Shown here piece by piece: positions 12,701-24,026 of a stretch of 64,000 bases of DNA. The stretch lies in NCBI GenBank assembly GCA_003260075.1, contig QLIY01000442.1, positions 1 through 64,000 on the forward strand, given 5' to 3'. Positions within the stretch are counted from its first letter, which is position 1. Each line of letters opens with the position of its first letter. This DNA comes from Phallusia mammillata. Its lineage: Eukaryota > Chordata > Ascidiacea > Phlebobranchia > Ascidiidae. The notes below the pieces were generated by a model that ran no database searches, was not told where the DNA came from, and saw nothing but the letters and a program-made list of their open reading frames with translations. A program made the translations under genes and the position numbers.

Positions 12701-15700
12701 CTGCAGTTGCTCCAATCTTCCCAGTCATTCCACTCTAAGAAACAAACGATATTTATCTCACTATTATGTCGTCTACTTTTCGTGATTTATATCAATGAAC
12801 TGACAGGACAATCCAGTGATGATTATAATCATTTTATTGTTATGGTCGACGGTTCGAATCCCGCCGCCCTCTCCACATTTTTAGGCTATTTGCTTCAGTT
12901 GTTTTTCATTAGGGCAGATAATTACGCAAAAATCGGCAAAACAAATGGCAAAGCAATGGTGAAAGTACAAGGTGATGTAAGTGACAAATTTAGGCCGGAA
13001 AAAATATTAATGAGAAACCTAGGGAAAAATGTGAGAAACTATAGAACAAGAAAACTATAGCTAAAGAAAATAGAAGTGATAAGTAATTTTATCTGGAAAA
13101 TTGCGAATGGTGAACTTAAACTGAAAAAGAAATTAATCATAGGCTACTGATGAATTTTAAGAATTAAATAAATCAGAAAACAAAGTCAAAAAAATTGTGG
13201 CTGACATCCTTAATTAAGTTAAAAATAGTCTAATTGACAGGTTGGAATTTGAGTGACATCTAAATCATGTATCTTGTGTAAGTTTGTAAAGTGCTCTGTG
13301 AGATTGTCCAACAAGTGCCTTTGTGCTTCATGTTACCTGGACAAGCTTGTTTGTTGCAATCTTTAGTCTCCGTGTTCTTTCCAGGACAATCTTCATCTTT
13401 TCCATTCTCACAAGTTCGAGATCTGGTTTTCTCTCCACCTCCGCACGTTTTACTGCAATCACTCCAAGGTTGCCACTCACTCCATGCTAAAAGAGAAGTA
13501 ATTGCTTGGATGTTGCTATACAGTGGGTTTTTTTCACGGGGTTCGAAACCCAGGACACTTCCCGGGGCGAATCTGTAACAGGTTTTTTATGTCTGTATAT
13601 GGATCAGGCGCGCCGGACCATTCGGCCAAAACCTTGTACTGACCGTGTACCACCTGACGACTTTTACTATCGCTGTGTACCACCTACTTAAAACATGTTT
13701 GAATAGTTTGACCAAGAGATAGACCTATTTTCATTGGCCAGACTAGCGTATTTTTGAAACCAGCAAGGTTAGCAATTAAAAAACAAATCGGCCAAACCCA
13801 GGACTGGTCATTTGAATCAATTAAGTTGCATTTCAGTGCCTGACTTAAATTAAGTATAGCAGAAATTTACTCGCGTACCGCCTGAAAAGCTTCCGTGTAC
13901 CACTAATGGTGCACTTATCATAGATTGGTAACCACTGTTATAATAACTGCTGAAAATGCAAACTGGTTAAGGAAATGTTTGCTATAAAATTGGACACAGC
14001 CTCTTTGTAATGGTAATGTTACTCCCCAAATGCAATAGTTGTGACCTGCACTGTTCAACGCACCATATCGTTTTAATGTTGCACAGCTATTTCCGACTGG
14101 GTAGTTTTCTAGTGGGCCGTTGCAAAATTATGTTTTCTTTTGCCTTGCGAAATAATACAACTCAACCTCGTAACTAATTTGGTTTTAAAAACTAAAGTAA
14201 AAGCGAATCGAGATGTTTGAAAAAGTGAACTGTGGCAGTCACGAATTGCTAGATACACATTTTACAGAAAAACAAAAAACAAAACAAATATACTTGTATT
14301 GAATTCCATTTAAAAATGTAATAATAAAATACGTACGTGTAATTTGCACTACAGTCAAACACGGAAAATTGTTCAGCAGGTCGACTAAGCTGCATCAGTT
14401 TTAATACAACTTTTATTTGTATTATATTTTATTTGCATAATTACCTGGACAAGCTTGCTTGTTGCAATCTTTAGTTTCCGTGTTCCTTCCAGGACAATCT
14501 TCATCTTTTCCATTCTCACAAGTTCGAGATCTAGTTTTTTCTCCACCTCCGCATGTTTTACTACAATCACTCCAAGGTTGCCACTCACTCCATTCTGGAA
14601 CTGCACAACAGAATGGAGGTAAACGTGTTAAGGTCGTTAACATTTTATCAGTTTCGTCGTGTAACAAATCGTTACATGGACTTCGTTTGATGTTAAAAAT
14701 ATCTTAAAATTTAGACACCAACTGTTTTTACTGATTACTCCCATTGTAAACTTTTGTGAAAAGAAATTCTAACATCTCTGATGCAGTATGGTTTATTTAA
14801 AAGCATAGTGCCAATAAATGATAAGCTGCAGAAGTGCACACTGTTTCGACCTATTATCATCAGTGCAGCTGGTGACGTTGTGGCATCGCACAGACAAGGT
14901 GAGCCCCCCCCCCCGGCACCGCTGTTACAGGCGCGGGTTCGAATCCTGGTTCCACCACCGCAAGACTCCGTACAACCTTCCCATGATCGCCAGTTGTTCC
15001 AACCTAAAAATAAAACTTAAAACTTGAATATATTTTCGAGGCACGCAATGTCCCCCCCCCCAGGACAATCTTCATCTTTTCCATTCTCACAAGTTCGAGA
15101 TCTAGTTTTCTCTCCACCTCCGCATGTTTTACTACAATCACTCCAAGGTTGCCATGTACTCCATTCTGGAACTGCACAACACAATGCAGGAAAACATGTT
15201 TATAAAGGGCTAGGGTTAACATTTCAAAAGTTTCGTAAAAAATCGTCATGGACTTTTTTGATGTTAAAAATATCTAAATATTTAGGAATCAATTGTTTTT
15301 ACTGATTACTCCAATTGTAAAGTTTTGTGAAAAGAAATTCTAACATCTCTGATGCAGTATGGTTTATGTAAAAGCATAGTGCCAATAAATGATAAGTTGC
15401 AGAAGTACACACTGTTTCGACTTCTCATCAGTGCAGCTGGTGACGTTGTGGCATCGCACAGACTAGGTGGGGCATGGGTTTTTACCCTGTTACTTCCAAC
15501 AAACTGGAGTGCCGTTGGATGGCTACACTAGCCAATACAGCATATCTCTCGTCACCAGCTGCACTGATGAGATCTTATAGGTCGAAACAGTGTGCACTGT
15601 CTGCAGTACGGTTTATATTTCGGCTATTCCTAAACCAGTGTTACTGGCAACATATCCCCAAACTCGTACCTGGTTCGGCTCCAGCACCCCCCCCCCCCCC

Positions 15701-15910
15701 CCCCCCCCCCCCCGTACAACCTTCCCATGATCGCCAGTTGTTCCAACCTGAAAAACTTATTCCTTGAATATATTTTGAAGACACGCAATGTAATGATGTT
15801 GGCAAAACGCATGTGAAGAAAGTATTTATTTCTGGCTGTTTTAGTTTTATTCAAGCTATTCCCCAAGCCCGTTTCTGTATCTTATATGGAAGGTCTATTC
15901 CCCCCCCCCG

Positions 15911-15956
<46 letters not shown>

Positions 15957-18900
15957 GAAATGCGTGCAAAGAATGTGTTCATTTCTGGTTGTTTTAGTGT
16001 TGTTCAAGCTATTCCCCAAACCCGTTCCTGTATATTAGTGTTTATACGCAAAGTTTAAATCTACGTTATATTATCGCTACTTTGTTACTACAATGTTAAG
16101 CGCTGATGTGTTCAACCATTCGCTTTAACCTCTTTTCTAATTTTCGAGGATTAAAATTTATCGTATGATCCTCCAACCAACTTTAGCGCTCAAAATTTTA
16201 CTTGTTTATATCTGCCACCAGATGATGCTAATGTTTTCTGCGGGTTGTTAATATGCTCCCGGTTGGAAACCTGGCGTTTATCAAACGAACCGCCCAATAT
16301 GTGCTGTACCCAGCAAGCTTGAAAACAAAGTGTGATAAGATTTGTACAAAATACAATTTCTCACGTGGACAAGGTCTTCCCCCCCCCCTGCGGGTTGTTA
16401 ATATGCTCCCGGTTGGAAACCTGGCGTTTATCAAACAAACCGCCCAATATGTGCTGTACCCAGCAAACTTGAAAACAAAGATTTGTACAAACTACAATTG
16501 CTCACGTGGACAAGGTCTGCCGTTGCATGGGAACGACATTATTGACGATCCTTTGCAATCCGACAACTTTCCGGTGTTGCATTTACGAGTTCTTCTTCTG
16601 CTTCCGCCTCCGCAAGTCTTTGTGCAGGAACTCCAACTGTCCCAGCGAGTCCAGTCTAAATAACAACAAAACCAAATTGGAACGCTATGCACGGATCTGT
16701 CCATAAGTTTAATAAGGGAAATAACGGCCCAGTGTTTAAACATGTGAAAACATTGTAGCAACGTATATGGTCTTAAATGTACAGTTAGTGACATGACTTT
16801 TACTGTACAAGATGGCGTAGCCAGATAATGGCACTCAAGGGAGTTTATAATGTTATGCCATCGCTTGTACACAACGACAATGTTGTAGTAAAGCGTATTT
16901 ACTCCACACAAGCTTTATGACCCACTGGCTTTAATCAAGTTTGCTTTAAAATCCGTGTCCAGTGTTCTACATTAAAATCTACAAACACAAACTCACAAGC
17001 TCGGCTGAAGGCACCAAACCTTCCAGGGCAGGGAATGTGTTTCGCGCAGTTAAATTTACTCTGCGTGGTTCTACCCCCCCCCCAAACTCACAAGCTCGGC
17101 TGAAGGCACCAAACCTTCCAGGGCAGGGAATATGTTTCGCGCAGTTAAATTTGCTCTGCGTGGTTCTGGCCCAGCGATTTTTCGGGGCGCAGTCTTTTTT
17201 CACAAAAGTGCTGCAGAATCTTGACCTTCTGCTGATTCCTCCTCTTCCGCACGTCACGGGACACGGGCTCCAATTCGACCAATCAGACCACAACGGCTCT
17301 GTTGCAAAGCAAGGTTATTTTAATGACGAACTTATTTTCTTATTTCGAAGTATAAACTTCCCCTATAGCATGGGTGTCCAAAGTGCGGCCAGCGGGCCAA
17401 ATGCGACCCGTGGCGGCATTTTAAGTGGCTCGCAGCTGTTATTTCAAAATGTGTTGCATATTGCCCGCAATAACTTTAATTTTGGGTTGTTGCGACTTTA
17501 CGCAAAAGCTTTTCCAGTTACAGGTAAAAAGAAAGTATACATGGTGCTGACGCAATAACATCCCAAAATTTCCTTAAATCCGTATATTTTGTATTATAAT
17601 TGTCTGGTTAAAAAAATGGCAAAAACGGTTTGGACACCCCTGCCCTATAGTGGCGACTGTAAACTTTTGCAGGCCAGGTTTTGTTTTTATGTTCTTGCGG
17701 AAAACTATGATTTAGTGTACATTGTTCCAAACAGACATGTTGCTTTGGTCAGTATCATACATAGAATTTGGGACCAGTACGGGTTTAAGTGTAAACAAAA
17801 TAGGATTCATTTGCGCCTTTGTGTGTAATTTCACTAAAGGAAATCTTAATTTCGGGCCTAATTCATTTTATTCAAACATATATTAAAGGTTTTTTTTGCA
17901 CACTTCAGCAGCGGTTTACAACTAACTCCACAGTGACAAAACAGTGTTTGGCATTTGCAGCTACTATATTCCATACATATTATAACATAAGCTGCACTTA
18001 CCGGGACGGGGTTCCTCGTCTCTAGCTGGGTTCGTGCACAGTTTGTCAACGCATTTATCGGTGAAATGACACTTACTGCATACCGGGCCTGTCTGGTAAG
18101 GGCGTCTGTAACAATGTAGGCATGCTTTGGTTTGAACTAACGATTTAATAGTAGGAATTCAGTATGACATTATCTATGGATTGATTATAAGAGCATGTAG
18201 CAACCAAGGCCAACTTGGTACGAACGCGAGTCATTTACGCCAGGGGTCTGCAACCTTTTTTGCACTGCGGATCGGTTTAAAACTGAATTTTTTATCACGG
18301 ACCGACCTATAAAAACCACAAATGTTTAGCACTGAAACTAATTACAGTTATTACAACTTTGATTGAATGTGAACCTTGAGCAAGTTTTATGCGGCCCGGT
18401 AACGAACCCCTCACGGACCGGCACCGGGCCGCGGACGACATTTTAGTGAAGTATTCATGAAACAAAAACTAGAAATAAACGCGTTTCTGTAAATAAACAA
18501 GTCACAATGTGTTTGCGAGACATTGTATGTATTTTATGACAACATCTTTTATGACGAGTAAAACAAATCCCATCATAGCACAAGTGTTCGATGCACATGA
18601 TAAAATCCCACTAGTGTACAAACCTTGTAATCCAGTTCCCACCCGGAACATAATCACAAACCATGATAGTTGCGTCTCTCCATATTTGCCCATTCACACT
18701 TATTGCTGAGCATTTGCTAATTCCGCAGCCAACCTTGAACGAGGCCGCCCACGCTATCTGTGCAGGAACAACAACAAAATTCAAACACAAATTATAAGTT
18801 TTGTGAGAGTATTTGAACTGAACCGTATCTGACGCTTTAACATGCAGCATGGTTATCAACGATCACCGTTTATTTAATTGTATAACTAAGAATGGAAAGT

Positions 18901-21900
18901 ATTTTTCCAAGTAAAATAGATATCTTGGAATATATATATCTTGGAAGTTTACTTAGTGTATGAAAGATGACAAGTAGATAAAAACTGGAACCACTTTTTA
19001 TTCATGCAATGTCATCACAATCGTGTATTTTTAGGCGGGTTAATGATCTGGTTTATCATGTTCAACATCTAAACTCAGGTCAAAACATACTTGGGCAATA
19101 TTGGTCGGACTAAAAGTTAATACATTGCTGCATTCGAATTTTCAGCAGCTTATTTTCCATTGCTACCATTCGAACCCGACCCGATTTTCCACTATATGGT
19201 AGTTGATAGAGGTTTTACCCAGTGGTGGGATTCAGCCGGTTCGCACCGGTTCTATAGAACCGTCTTACGAACTTTTACGGCATCAGCAAACCGGTTAGCA
19301 TTACTGGTTACTGTCAATAGACTTTTTGTAACAGTACCGGCTGAAAAATATGACTTTCGTGATAGAACCGGCTGACAACAAATTTTAATCCCACCACTGG
19401 TTTTACCCCAATATGAACGTTGCAAACCGGAAACAACTTATAAAAGTTTCTGTTTGTTCAGAGTATTTGGTCAGCGAATATTACCATACATAGAAAATAA
19501 TTCCTAGCTTTAAATCCATTACGAAACAATCAACTACCTGTGTGTATCGTTTGCATCTGTTTCTTGACGTGCACTTGTTGGTTTCGTAGTTGTAATATTT
19601 TTTCTCCTCGTTCCAGCGGGAAACCCCCTGCACTGCGAATTGGTCGTCATAATCGATCCCTTGTGACACGTAAATGAGTTCTTCCACGCGTGTAAAGCGT
19701 TCCATTTTCTTTTTCTGTAACGCCAATGCATTAGTTGTAAATATTATGCCACAACACAAAATGAAACTACACGAATAATGAAAGGAAAACGAAACGAAAT
19801 GCTCAAAATTTTTAAGTTTTTTTGTTAAACATTAAATGGTGATACTCCCGTCCCGTTGTATCTTGATTTGTCAGTCTATTTAACCCTATGCTTTTTAGAC
19901 CATTTTCTGGTTGGAAAACCCAAGCACTAAACGAAACATTACCGTGATTGCCTGCTTTTTTGGACCATAAATACGTCATTCACCCTTGGGTAAGAACGAC
20001 GTTTACTTTTATTCGTTTCATTAAACGTTATTTTAGCCACAAACATAACTTTTATTTTACGACTAAACATTAAATTGGTGCTTGGCTGCGGCACTTAACT
20101 TAGTTATTTATTGTAAAAAAAGTTTTCAGGTGTGTCCCTTTTAATTGTCTTGCAAACAAAGATTACAAAGGGTAAAGTACAACACAAACATGGCCGAGTG
20201 CAAAGTGAAGCCAAAATCAAGCAAGTTTGTCAAACTAAAGCCCGAACCTGAATCTGACTTGATCCACTAATTGTGCCAATCACTATTTTGCGCTCAGCTA
20301 TTGCCGGCTTGGTGATTGTGTGGTGCAATTGTGTCGCTATGTGTTTTACCAAACGAAATAAACTTAAATTAACTTGTAACTCTGGTCCAACTATTCATCA
20401 ATCCGCTTCTTGCGTACCTTAGTCGGTTCCACTTACCCGATTAATTCCGAAGGTGCACTGCTTTGAGTAATCAGTGGCCAACGTTTCCAACTCTGCGTCC
20501 CAGGTAATTTTCATCATGTCGGCAGGGGGCGGTTCAACATTGCTTCTGACATGGTTATTGGCATCCACAATTGCGTCGCGTATATCATCTGGGACAAAAA
20601 ATGTCAGTGTTTCTCAAGTAAAGTAAAATTTAGGAACACTATACACGAACTTGAAAAAGTAATTCAATCATCAACATAACTGCCAGATAACTCGTGTATG
20701 TAGAATACAGACGTTTCAACAACCTGCACTGATGATGACAACAGAGATTGTAGAAACGTCTGCATGATGTATTCTATATACCCCAGCAGTACTTTGGCAG
20801 TAATGATTATGATTAAAGTAAAATTTAATGTGATAGTTTAAATACAATCAGCCGTCTAGAAAAAAAATTATAAACCTTATTTTTTTAGTTAAATCAACTG
20901 GGGCTGCTTTAAAACATACACTATAGGTTTTGTCATTGTAACATGTAAGAAATCCAAAATACTTTTTTTCTTGTCGTGTATGCCCCTAGGCGGATGCTAA
21001 AAGTCTCTTTAATTAAAAGCCAGTCATATTTCGGATAATAAACGGTTTCTTGTGCCCCTTTGGTCAATTAGTGGTCAATTTACAAGTTTAAATTGCAGAT
21101 AAGGAAAAGGAAACCTACCTGTCAGTTTGTAAGTTGTACGTAAGCGACTTTGCGAGTATTTTCTTCCAGAACCAGGCGCCTCAATAGACCATCTGAAAAT
21201 ATTTGCAGAATTAGAGAATAATGTATTATAAAAAAAGCAAAATCTACAAACAGCGTTTGATGAAATCCTACTACTGACGTCTGCAAATTGTCCCCCCCCC
21301 CTTAGGAACACCATACACGAACTTGAAAAAGTAATTTATTCATAAACATAACTGCCAGATAACTCGTGTATGTAGAATACAGAGGTTTCAACAACCTGCA
21401 TTGATGATGACAACAGAGATGTAGAAACGTCTGCATGATGTATTCTGTATACACAAGTAGTACTTTGGCAGTAATGAATATGATTAAAGTAAAATTTAAT
21501 GTGATAGTTTAAATACCATCAGCCGTCTAGAAAAAAATTTATAAACCTTATTTTTTAAGTTAAATTAACTGGGGCTGCTTTGAAAACATACACTGTAGGT
21601 TTTGTCATTGTAACATATAAGAAATCCAAAATTATTTTTTTCTTGTCGTGTATGCTCCTAGGCGGATGCTAGAGGTCTCTTTAATTAAAAGCCATGCATA
21701 TTTCGGACAATAAACGGTTTCTTGTACCCCTTTGGTCAATTAGGGTCAAATTACAAGTTTAAATTGCAGATAAGAAATAGCTAAACCTACCTGTCAGTTT
21801 ATATGTTGTACGTAAGCGACTTTGCGAGTGCCCCCCCCCCGATGAATTTTCTTTCGCACAGTCAATTTTATGAAAGTTATGCAAAATAGAAATCGAACTC

Positions 21901-22107
21901 GGAAGCTGAAATTTTGCAGCCTTGTGTTACTTCTTACTTGCGTAAAGTAACGTAATAGTGTTTTGCACACTTTCAAATACAAACTTAGTAAGTCAGTTTT
22001 GTTCTATACCTGACAGTTTGCGCGTTTCCAGCACTCATCATGGTGACGACATACAAACATATTGCAAGCCGTTTGAAGAATATTCTTGACGCAATCAAGT
22101 AATGCAT
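9759..22107 (-). CDS. Gene 3: secreted CAP protein with a long TSP1 array
   Basis: The ATG at 22107 opens a signal peptide ([20 protein letters not shown], small residues SAGNA before the likely cut). Exons: 22107-22010, 21192-21119, 20588-20437, 19714-19538, 18757-18624, 18105-18002 (CAP and hinge), then TSP1 exons 17298-17092, 16655-16506, the broken region 15747-14915, 14594-14445, 13486-13337, 12734-12585, 12024-11875, 11504-11355, 10531-10382, 9955-9806. All intact exons join in phase. The 3' end is provisional: reading past 9806 gives about 16 more residues and a TAA at 9759, but GTAATG after 9806 could also be a donor. About 10 modules are expected if the C-run duplications are artefacts, 12 if they are real. 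The product is probably an extracellular multi-TSP1 adhesive or matrix protein. Confidence 0.75.
9806..12734 (-). CDS. Five near-identical 150-bp TSP1 exons of Gene 3
   Basis: The exons 12734-12585, 12024-11875, 11504-11355, 10531-10382 and 9955-9806 are each exactly 150 bp, phase 1-1. Each encodes a W-x-x-W-x-x-W-S-x-C TSP1 module ([18 protein letters not shown], then [17 protein letters not shown] and DCPG). They carry three Trp for possible C-mannosylation, a CSxTCG O-fucosylation motif and six Cys. The exons at 11875 and 9806 read CSLPCG instead of CSLTCG. Flanking introns are also alike, so the unit of duplication was exon plus intron. The copies are much closer to each other than to other modules of the gene. 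Confidence 0.85.
10718..10985 (+). repeat. 127-bp direct duplication around a C-run (10848-10857)
   Basis: The sequence 'tgtaactcaagtgcagtttg...' up to 'aataaacgact' occurs at 10718-10846 and again at 10858-10985, separated only by ten C bases. The two copies differ at a few positions. It lies in an intron of Gene 3. Confidence 0.8.
13337..14594 (-). CDS. Two TSP1 exons of Gene 3 (second subtype)
   Basis: Exons 14594-14445 and 13486-13337 are 150 bp, phase 1-1. They encode the subtype [18 protein letters not shown], then [15 protein letters not shown] and CNKQACPG. They keep CSKTCG and the Trp ladder. They are nearly identical to each other and to the fragment at 15062-15165, and distinct from the five-copy subtype further downstream. 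Confidence 0.85.
14690..15467 (+). repeat. Duplicated intron block X/X' of Gene 3
   Basis: The block running from the exon at 14445-14594 to about 14902 is repeated from 15062 to about 15467. It shares 'ttctaacatctctgatgcag', 'aatgataag' and 'gcagctggtgacgttgtggc'. The copies differ by scattered substitutions and one short deletion. C-runs at 14904-14914 and 15052-15061 mark the edges. Confidence 0.75.
14915..15747 (-). pseudogene. Three TSP1 exon fragments cut by C-runs
   Basis: Fragment 15747-15714 starts a module ([12 protein letters not shown]) and is lost in a 27-base C-run (15687-15713). Fragment 15165-15062 ([18 protein letters not shown] to DEDCPG) ends at the C-run 15052-15061. Fragment 15003-14915 ([18 protein letters not shown], then [10 protein letters not shown]) ends at the C-run 14904-14914. 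Each has a good acceptor but no 3' half or donor. The order X-Y-X'-Y' suggests two alleles or contigs laid end to end. The real gene probably has one intact module of each type here. Confidence 0.65.
15811..16035 (+). repeat. Short duplication around a C-run and a (TTG)n tract
   Basis: The sequence 'atttctgg(c/t)tgttttagt' to 'caagctattccccaa' occurs at about 15826-15880 and again at 15979-16035. Between them are a C-run (15900-15909) and the TTG microsatellite at 15911-15957. Confidence 0.7.
15911..15957 (+). repeat. (TTG)n microsatellite
   Basis: About 15 uninterrupted copies of a TTG trinucleotide follow directly after a C-run, in an intron of Gene 3. Confidence 0.95.
16242..16520 (+). 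repeat. Duplication of a Gene 3 exon end around a C-run
   Basis: The stretch 'cgggttgttaatatgctccc' to the exon end 'tcacgtggacaaggtct' occurs at 16242-16378 and again at 16390-16520, with C-run 16379-16388 between. The left copy keeps only the last codons of the TSP1 exon (GRPCP) before it is cut. Confidence 0.85.
16506..17298 (-). CDS. First two TSP1 exons of Gene 3
   Basis: Exon 17298-17092 (207 bp, phase 1-1) encodes an expanded module with [28 protein letters not shown], a Trp-containing insertion and a long tail after IPCPG. Exon 16655-16506 (150 bp) encodes [26 protein letters not shown] and GRPCP. The 'FC(S/N)TFVKxDC' signature of the first module recurs in the first TSP1 module of Genes 4, 5 and 6, so module order is conserved. 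The 3' part of the 207-bp exon is repeated at 16995-17073 across a C-run. Confidence 0.8.
16985..17165 (+). repeat. About 90-bp duplication of exon 3' end around a C-run
   Basis: The sequence 'aaactcacaagctcggctga' to 'tctgcgtggttct' occurs before and after the C-run 17074-17083. It covers the donor and last codons of the 207-bp TSP1 exon. The copies differ at a few bases. Confidence 0.85.
17369..17642. mobile_element. hAT-type non-autonomous element with perfect 8-bp target duplication
   Basis: Ends are 'catgggtgtccaaa' and 'tttggacacccctg'. The direct flanking duplication is 'ccctatag' at 17361-17368 and 17643-17650. It lies in the intron between the hinge exon and the first TSP1 exon of Gene 3. 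No transposase. Confidence 0.85.
18002..22107 (-). CDS. Signal peptide, CAP domain and hinge of Gene 3
   Basis: Six exons: 22107-22010 (signal peptide), 21192-21119 ([14 protein letters not shown]), 20588-20437 (CAP start, [18 protein letters not shown]), 19714-19538 ([14 protein letters not shown]), 18757-18624 ([23 protein letters not shown]) and 18105-18002 (hinge [11 protein letters not shown] and CVDKLCTNP). CAP domains normally carry two His and two Glu in the central groove. Here the first His is Asn (VDANNHV against VRDHNNG in Gene 4) and the second is Arg (CKRYTQ against CGHYTQ in Gene 5). The groove site is therefore probably not functional, while the disulfide scaffold is kept. Confidence 0.85.
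18241..18445. mobile_element. Damaged hAT-like fragment
   Basis: The left end 'caggggtctgcaacc' is typical of a hAT terminus, and the interior has 'cacggaccggcaccgggccg'. No matching right terminus or target duplication is visible. Confidence 0.4.
19220..19399. mobile_element. hAT MITE, CAGTGGTGGG family copy 1
   Basis: This 180-bp element starts 'cagtggtgggattcagccgg' and ends 'cccaccactg'. It is flanked by a perfect 8-bp duplication 'gttttacc' (19212-19219 and 19400-19407). It lies in an intron of Gene 3. Related copies are at 23544, 27136 and 32609. Confidence 0.9.
20630..21830 (+). repeat. About 530-bp duplication including part of a Gene 3 exon, bounded by two C-runs
   Basis: The interval 20630-21157 is repeated at 21302-21830. 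The second copy is bounded on the left by C-run 21292-21301 and on the right by C-run 21831-21840. It contains the 3' part of the exon at 21192-21119, with donor, so a truncated exon copy sits at about 21790-21830. Inside each copy is a small hairpin-like element ('acgtttcaacaacctgca' and 'gtagaaacgtctgcatgatg'). Confidence 0.8.
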
Positions 22108-23543
22108 TCTGCTTGTCTACAAGACCCCTAAAAAGAACAGTTTTAAATGTCTGCGAAACCCTTTTGTCTGCAACGACTTTGTTTAACGGAGATTATCGTA
22201 GAACAGTTGTTCAATTATCCCACAGAGAAAACACACAAAAACGGTTTATCCAAAACATTTTTCAAACACTATGTCTCATATTATTTAGCCGTCATCTCTA
22301 AACTGCAATCTGCATTATCTCATGTCGAAGTATGGACACACTTAAAGTTCGGTGAACTATATAGGCTGGCCCTGCCAACTGAACGGAAATACAGAAATGT
22401 CAAAACGATTAAACGCTGTACGCAAATTACTTCAATCCCTGCGTCTTTGACATTGGTTTAGTTGCCGTTTTTACCCACAGCCGACCATAACCTTTCACGG
22501 CGTTTCTTAGATGTGTTGGTGTAACGCTGTCCAACGCCCATATTGTCTGCATAAGCCGCCCAGTTGGCCGCATTTACGTGGTAAGTATTTGGCAGGTTGC
22601 TGTGTCCAAAAACAAACAGTTTGCAAAGCAAGATCGGTGGTCTGTGCTTGTTTCGCCCACAAGGCATTAACAAGCGTCGCAGCAACGGATTAACTTCAAA
22701 TGAGCGGCTTCCAAACGACGGTTTAACTTGTGAAGGTCATTCTATGCCGTTTTTAGCTCCGTTGCATCTCGCCAACGAACTAATCGGCCTCCATGTTTAC
22801 AAGTTATCTTATCCCACGACCCAGTTTTTTTTAGTTAACACGCAAGAACTTAACAACGAAATGTCGTTTTGTTTGGTTGCCAAGCTTGTGATTTGGTAAA
22901 ATATTAATATGAGAACTTTCGAGACCATGTTTTCACCTGATAAAAGTGAATTTAAGATATATGAAAGTCGTTACAGGAAAAATAAAGAGCTATATTAGGT
23001 TCATTTTATGCCCTGCAGCAACTTTGCATCAATCACTAATTTTGCCCACCGCAACCTTGTAAGTAATTGCGGTTTGCATCTGCGCATGTTCCTATAAATC
23101 AGTCATATTTTCAACCACGCATTTGTCTGATGTTTAACACGGTTTTGACAACTTGTGCGATCATTTGTCGTTCAGATTTAGAACATATGCGCTTCTAGTC
23201 GTAATTGAAAGTTCATCTTATAGTAACCCAGCTATTATGACGGTATAAGCATAGCGCCATGACGCACGTTTTTGCCCTGGAATAAACTTGCCCTTTAAAA
23301 ACTCAGTGGAATTTTTAAGCGCATTTCACATGGCTTATGAATAAAACTTTCCCAAGCCTACAAAACCCGGCGAAAGAGAACAAATGTACTGTCATCAACG
23401 TTTATTGACATCAACGAACAAACGTATTGACGTCAACGTTTAGCAAACATGATCCCATGAACGAAAATCTTGCTCTTAAAACTTAATGTAAACAACGCAT
23501 AACCGATTAAGTTAATCTAACAAAAATATTACAGCAATGCAGT

Positions 23544-23722
23544 CAGTGGTGGGATTCAAACCTTTTGTCAGCCGGTTCTATCACAAAAGTAATATTTTTC
23601 AGTCGGTTCTGTTACAAAAAGTCGATTGACAGTAACCAGTGATGCTAACAGGTTCGCTGATCTAAAAAAATTCGTAAAACAGTTCTACAGAACCGGTGCG
23701 AACCGGTTGAATCCCACCACCT
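23544..23722. mobile_element. hAT MITE, CAGTGGTGGG family copy 2
   Basis: It begins 'cagtggtgggattcaaacc' and ends 'gaatcccaccacct'. Flanks 'aatgcagt' and 'aatgcaac' match at six of eight bases. Confidence 0.8.
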
Positions 23723-24026
23723 AATGCAACAATAGAGCAGAATTGCGCCTTCTTAAACTATCATCCCGATAACTTCCCTTATATAGGTTTAGATGTAGGC
23801 TTATGGCTTGTAGTGGCATTACGAAAGTGGTTGCAATGAATAATCTCAATGAGGATAAGGAAAGTTCGTTTGGAGCTCGGGGAAACCAAAACTGAACCAA
23901 CTAGTTTATTTCAAAGTTCAAAGTTTTTGATTCTTTGAACCACTTCAAAGATAAATCATACAAAATATCACATTGGACTTGCACGGAGAAAACAAATTTC
24001 AAGGATTTTGGCAAAAGTTTTCACTA

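Noticed and set aside
10417-15305. Plus-strand Pro/Ser/Leu-rich frames (for example starting [14 protein letters not shown]) repeated along the array
   Set aside because: They are exact antisense shadows of the minus-strand TSP1 exons; the minus strand has splice sites, phase and domain motifs.
15630-15866. Frame with a poly-Gly run
   Set aside because: The Gly run is the translated C-run; the only coding sequence is the short TSP1 fragment 15714-15747.
9806-17298. CRISPR-like array of regularly spaced repeats
   Set aside because: The repeats are 150-bp protein-coding TSP1 exons in a eukaryotic gene, with introns of 0.4-0.9 kb.
22147-22461. 104-residue plus-strand frame
   Set aside because: No recognisable domain, no splice partners, and it overlaps the 5' end of Gene 3 without a reason to be coding.
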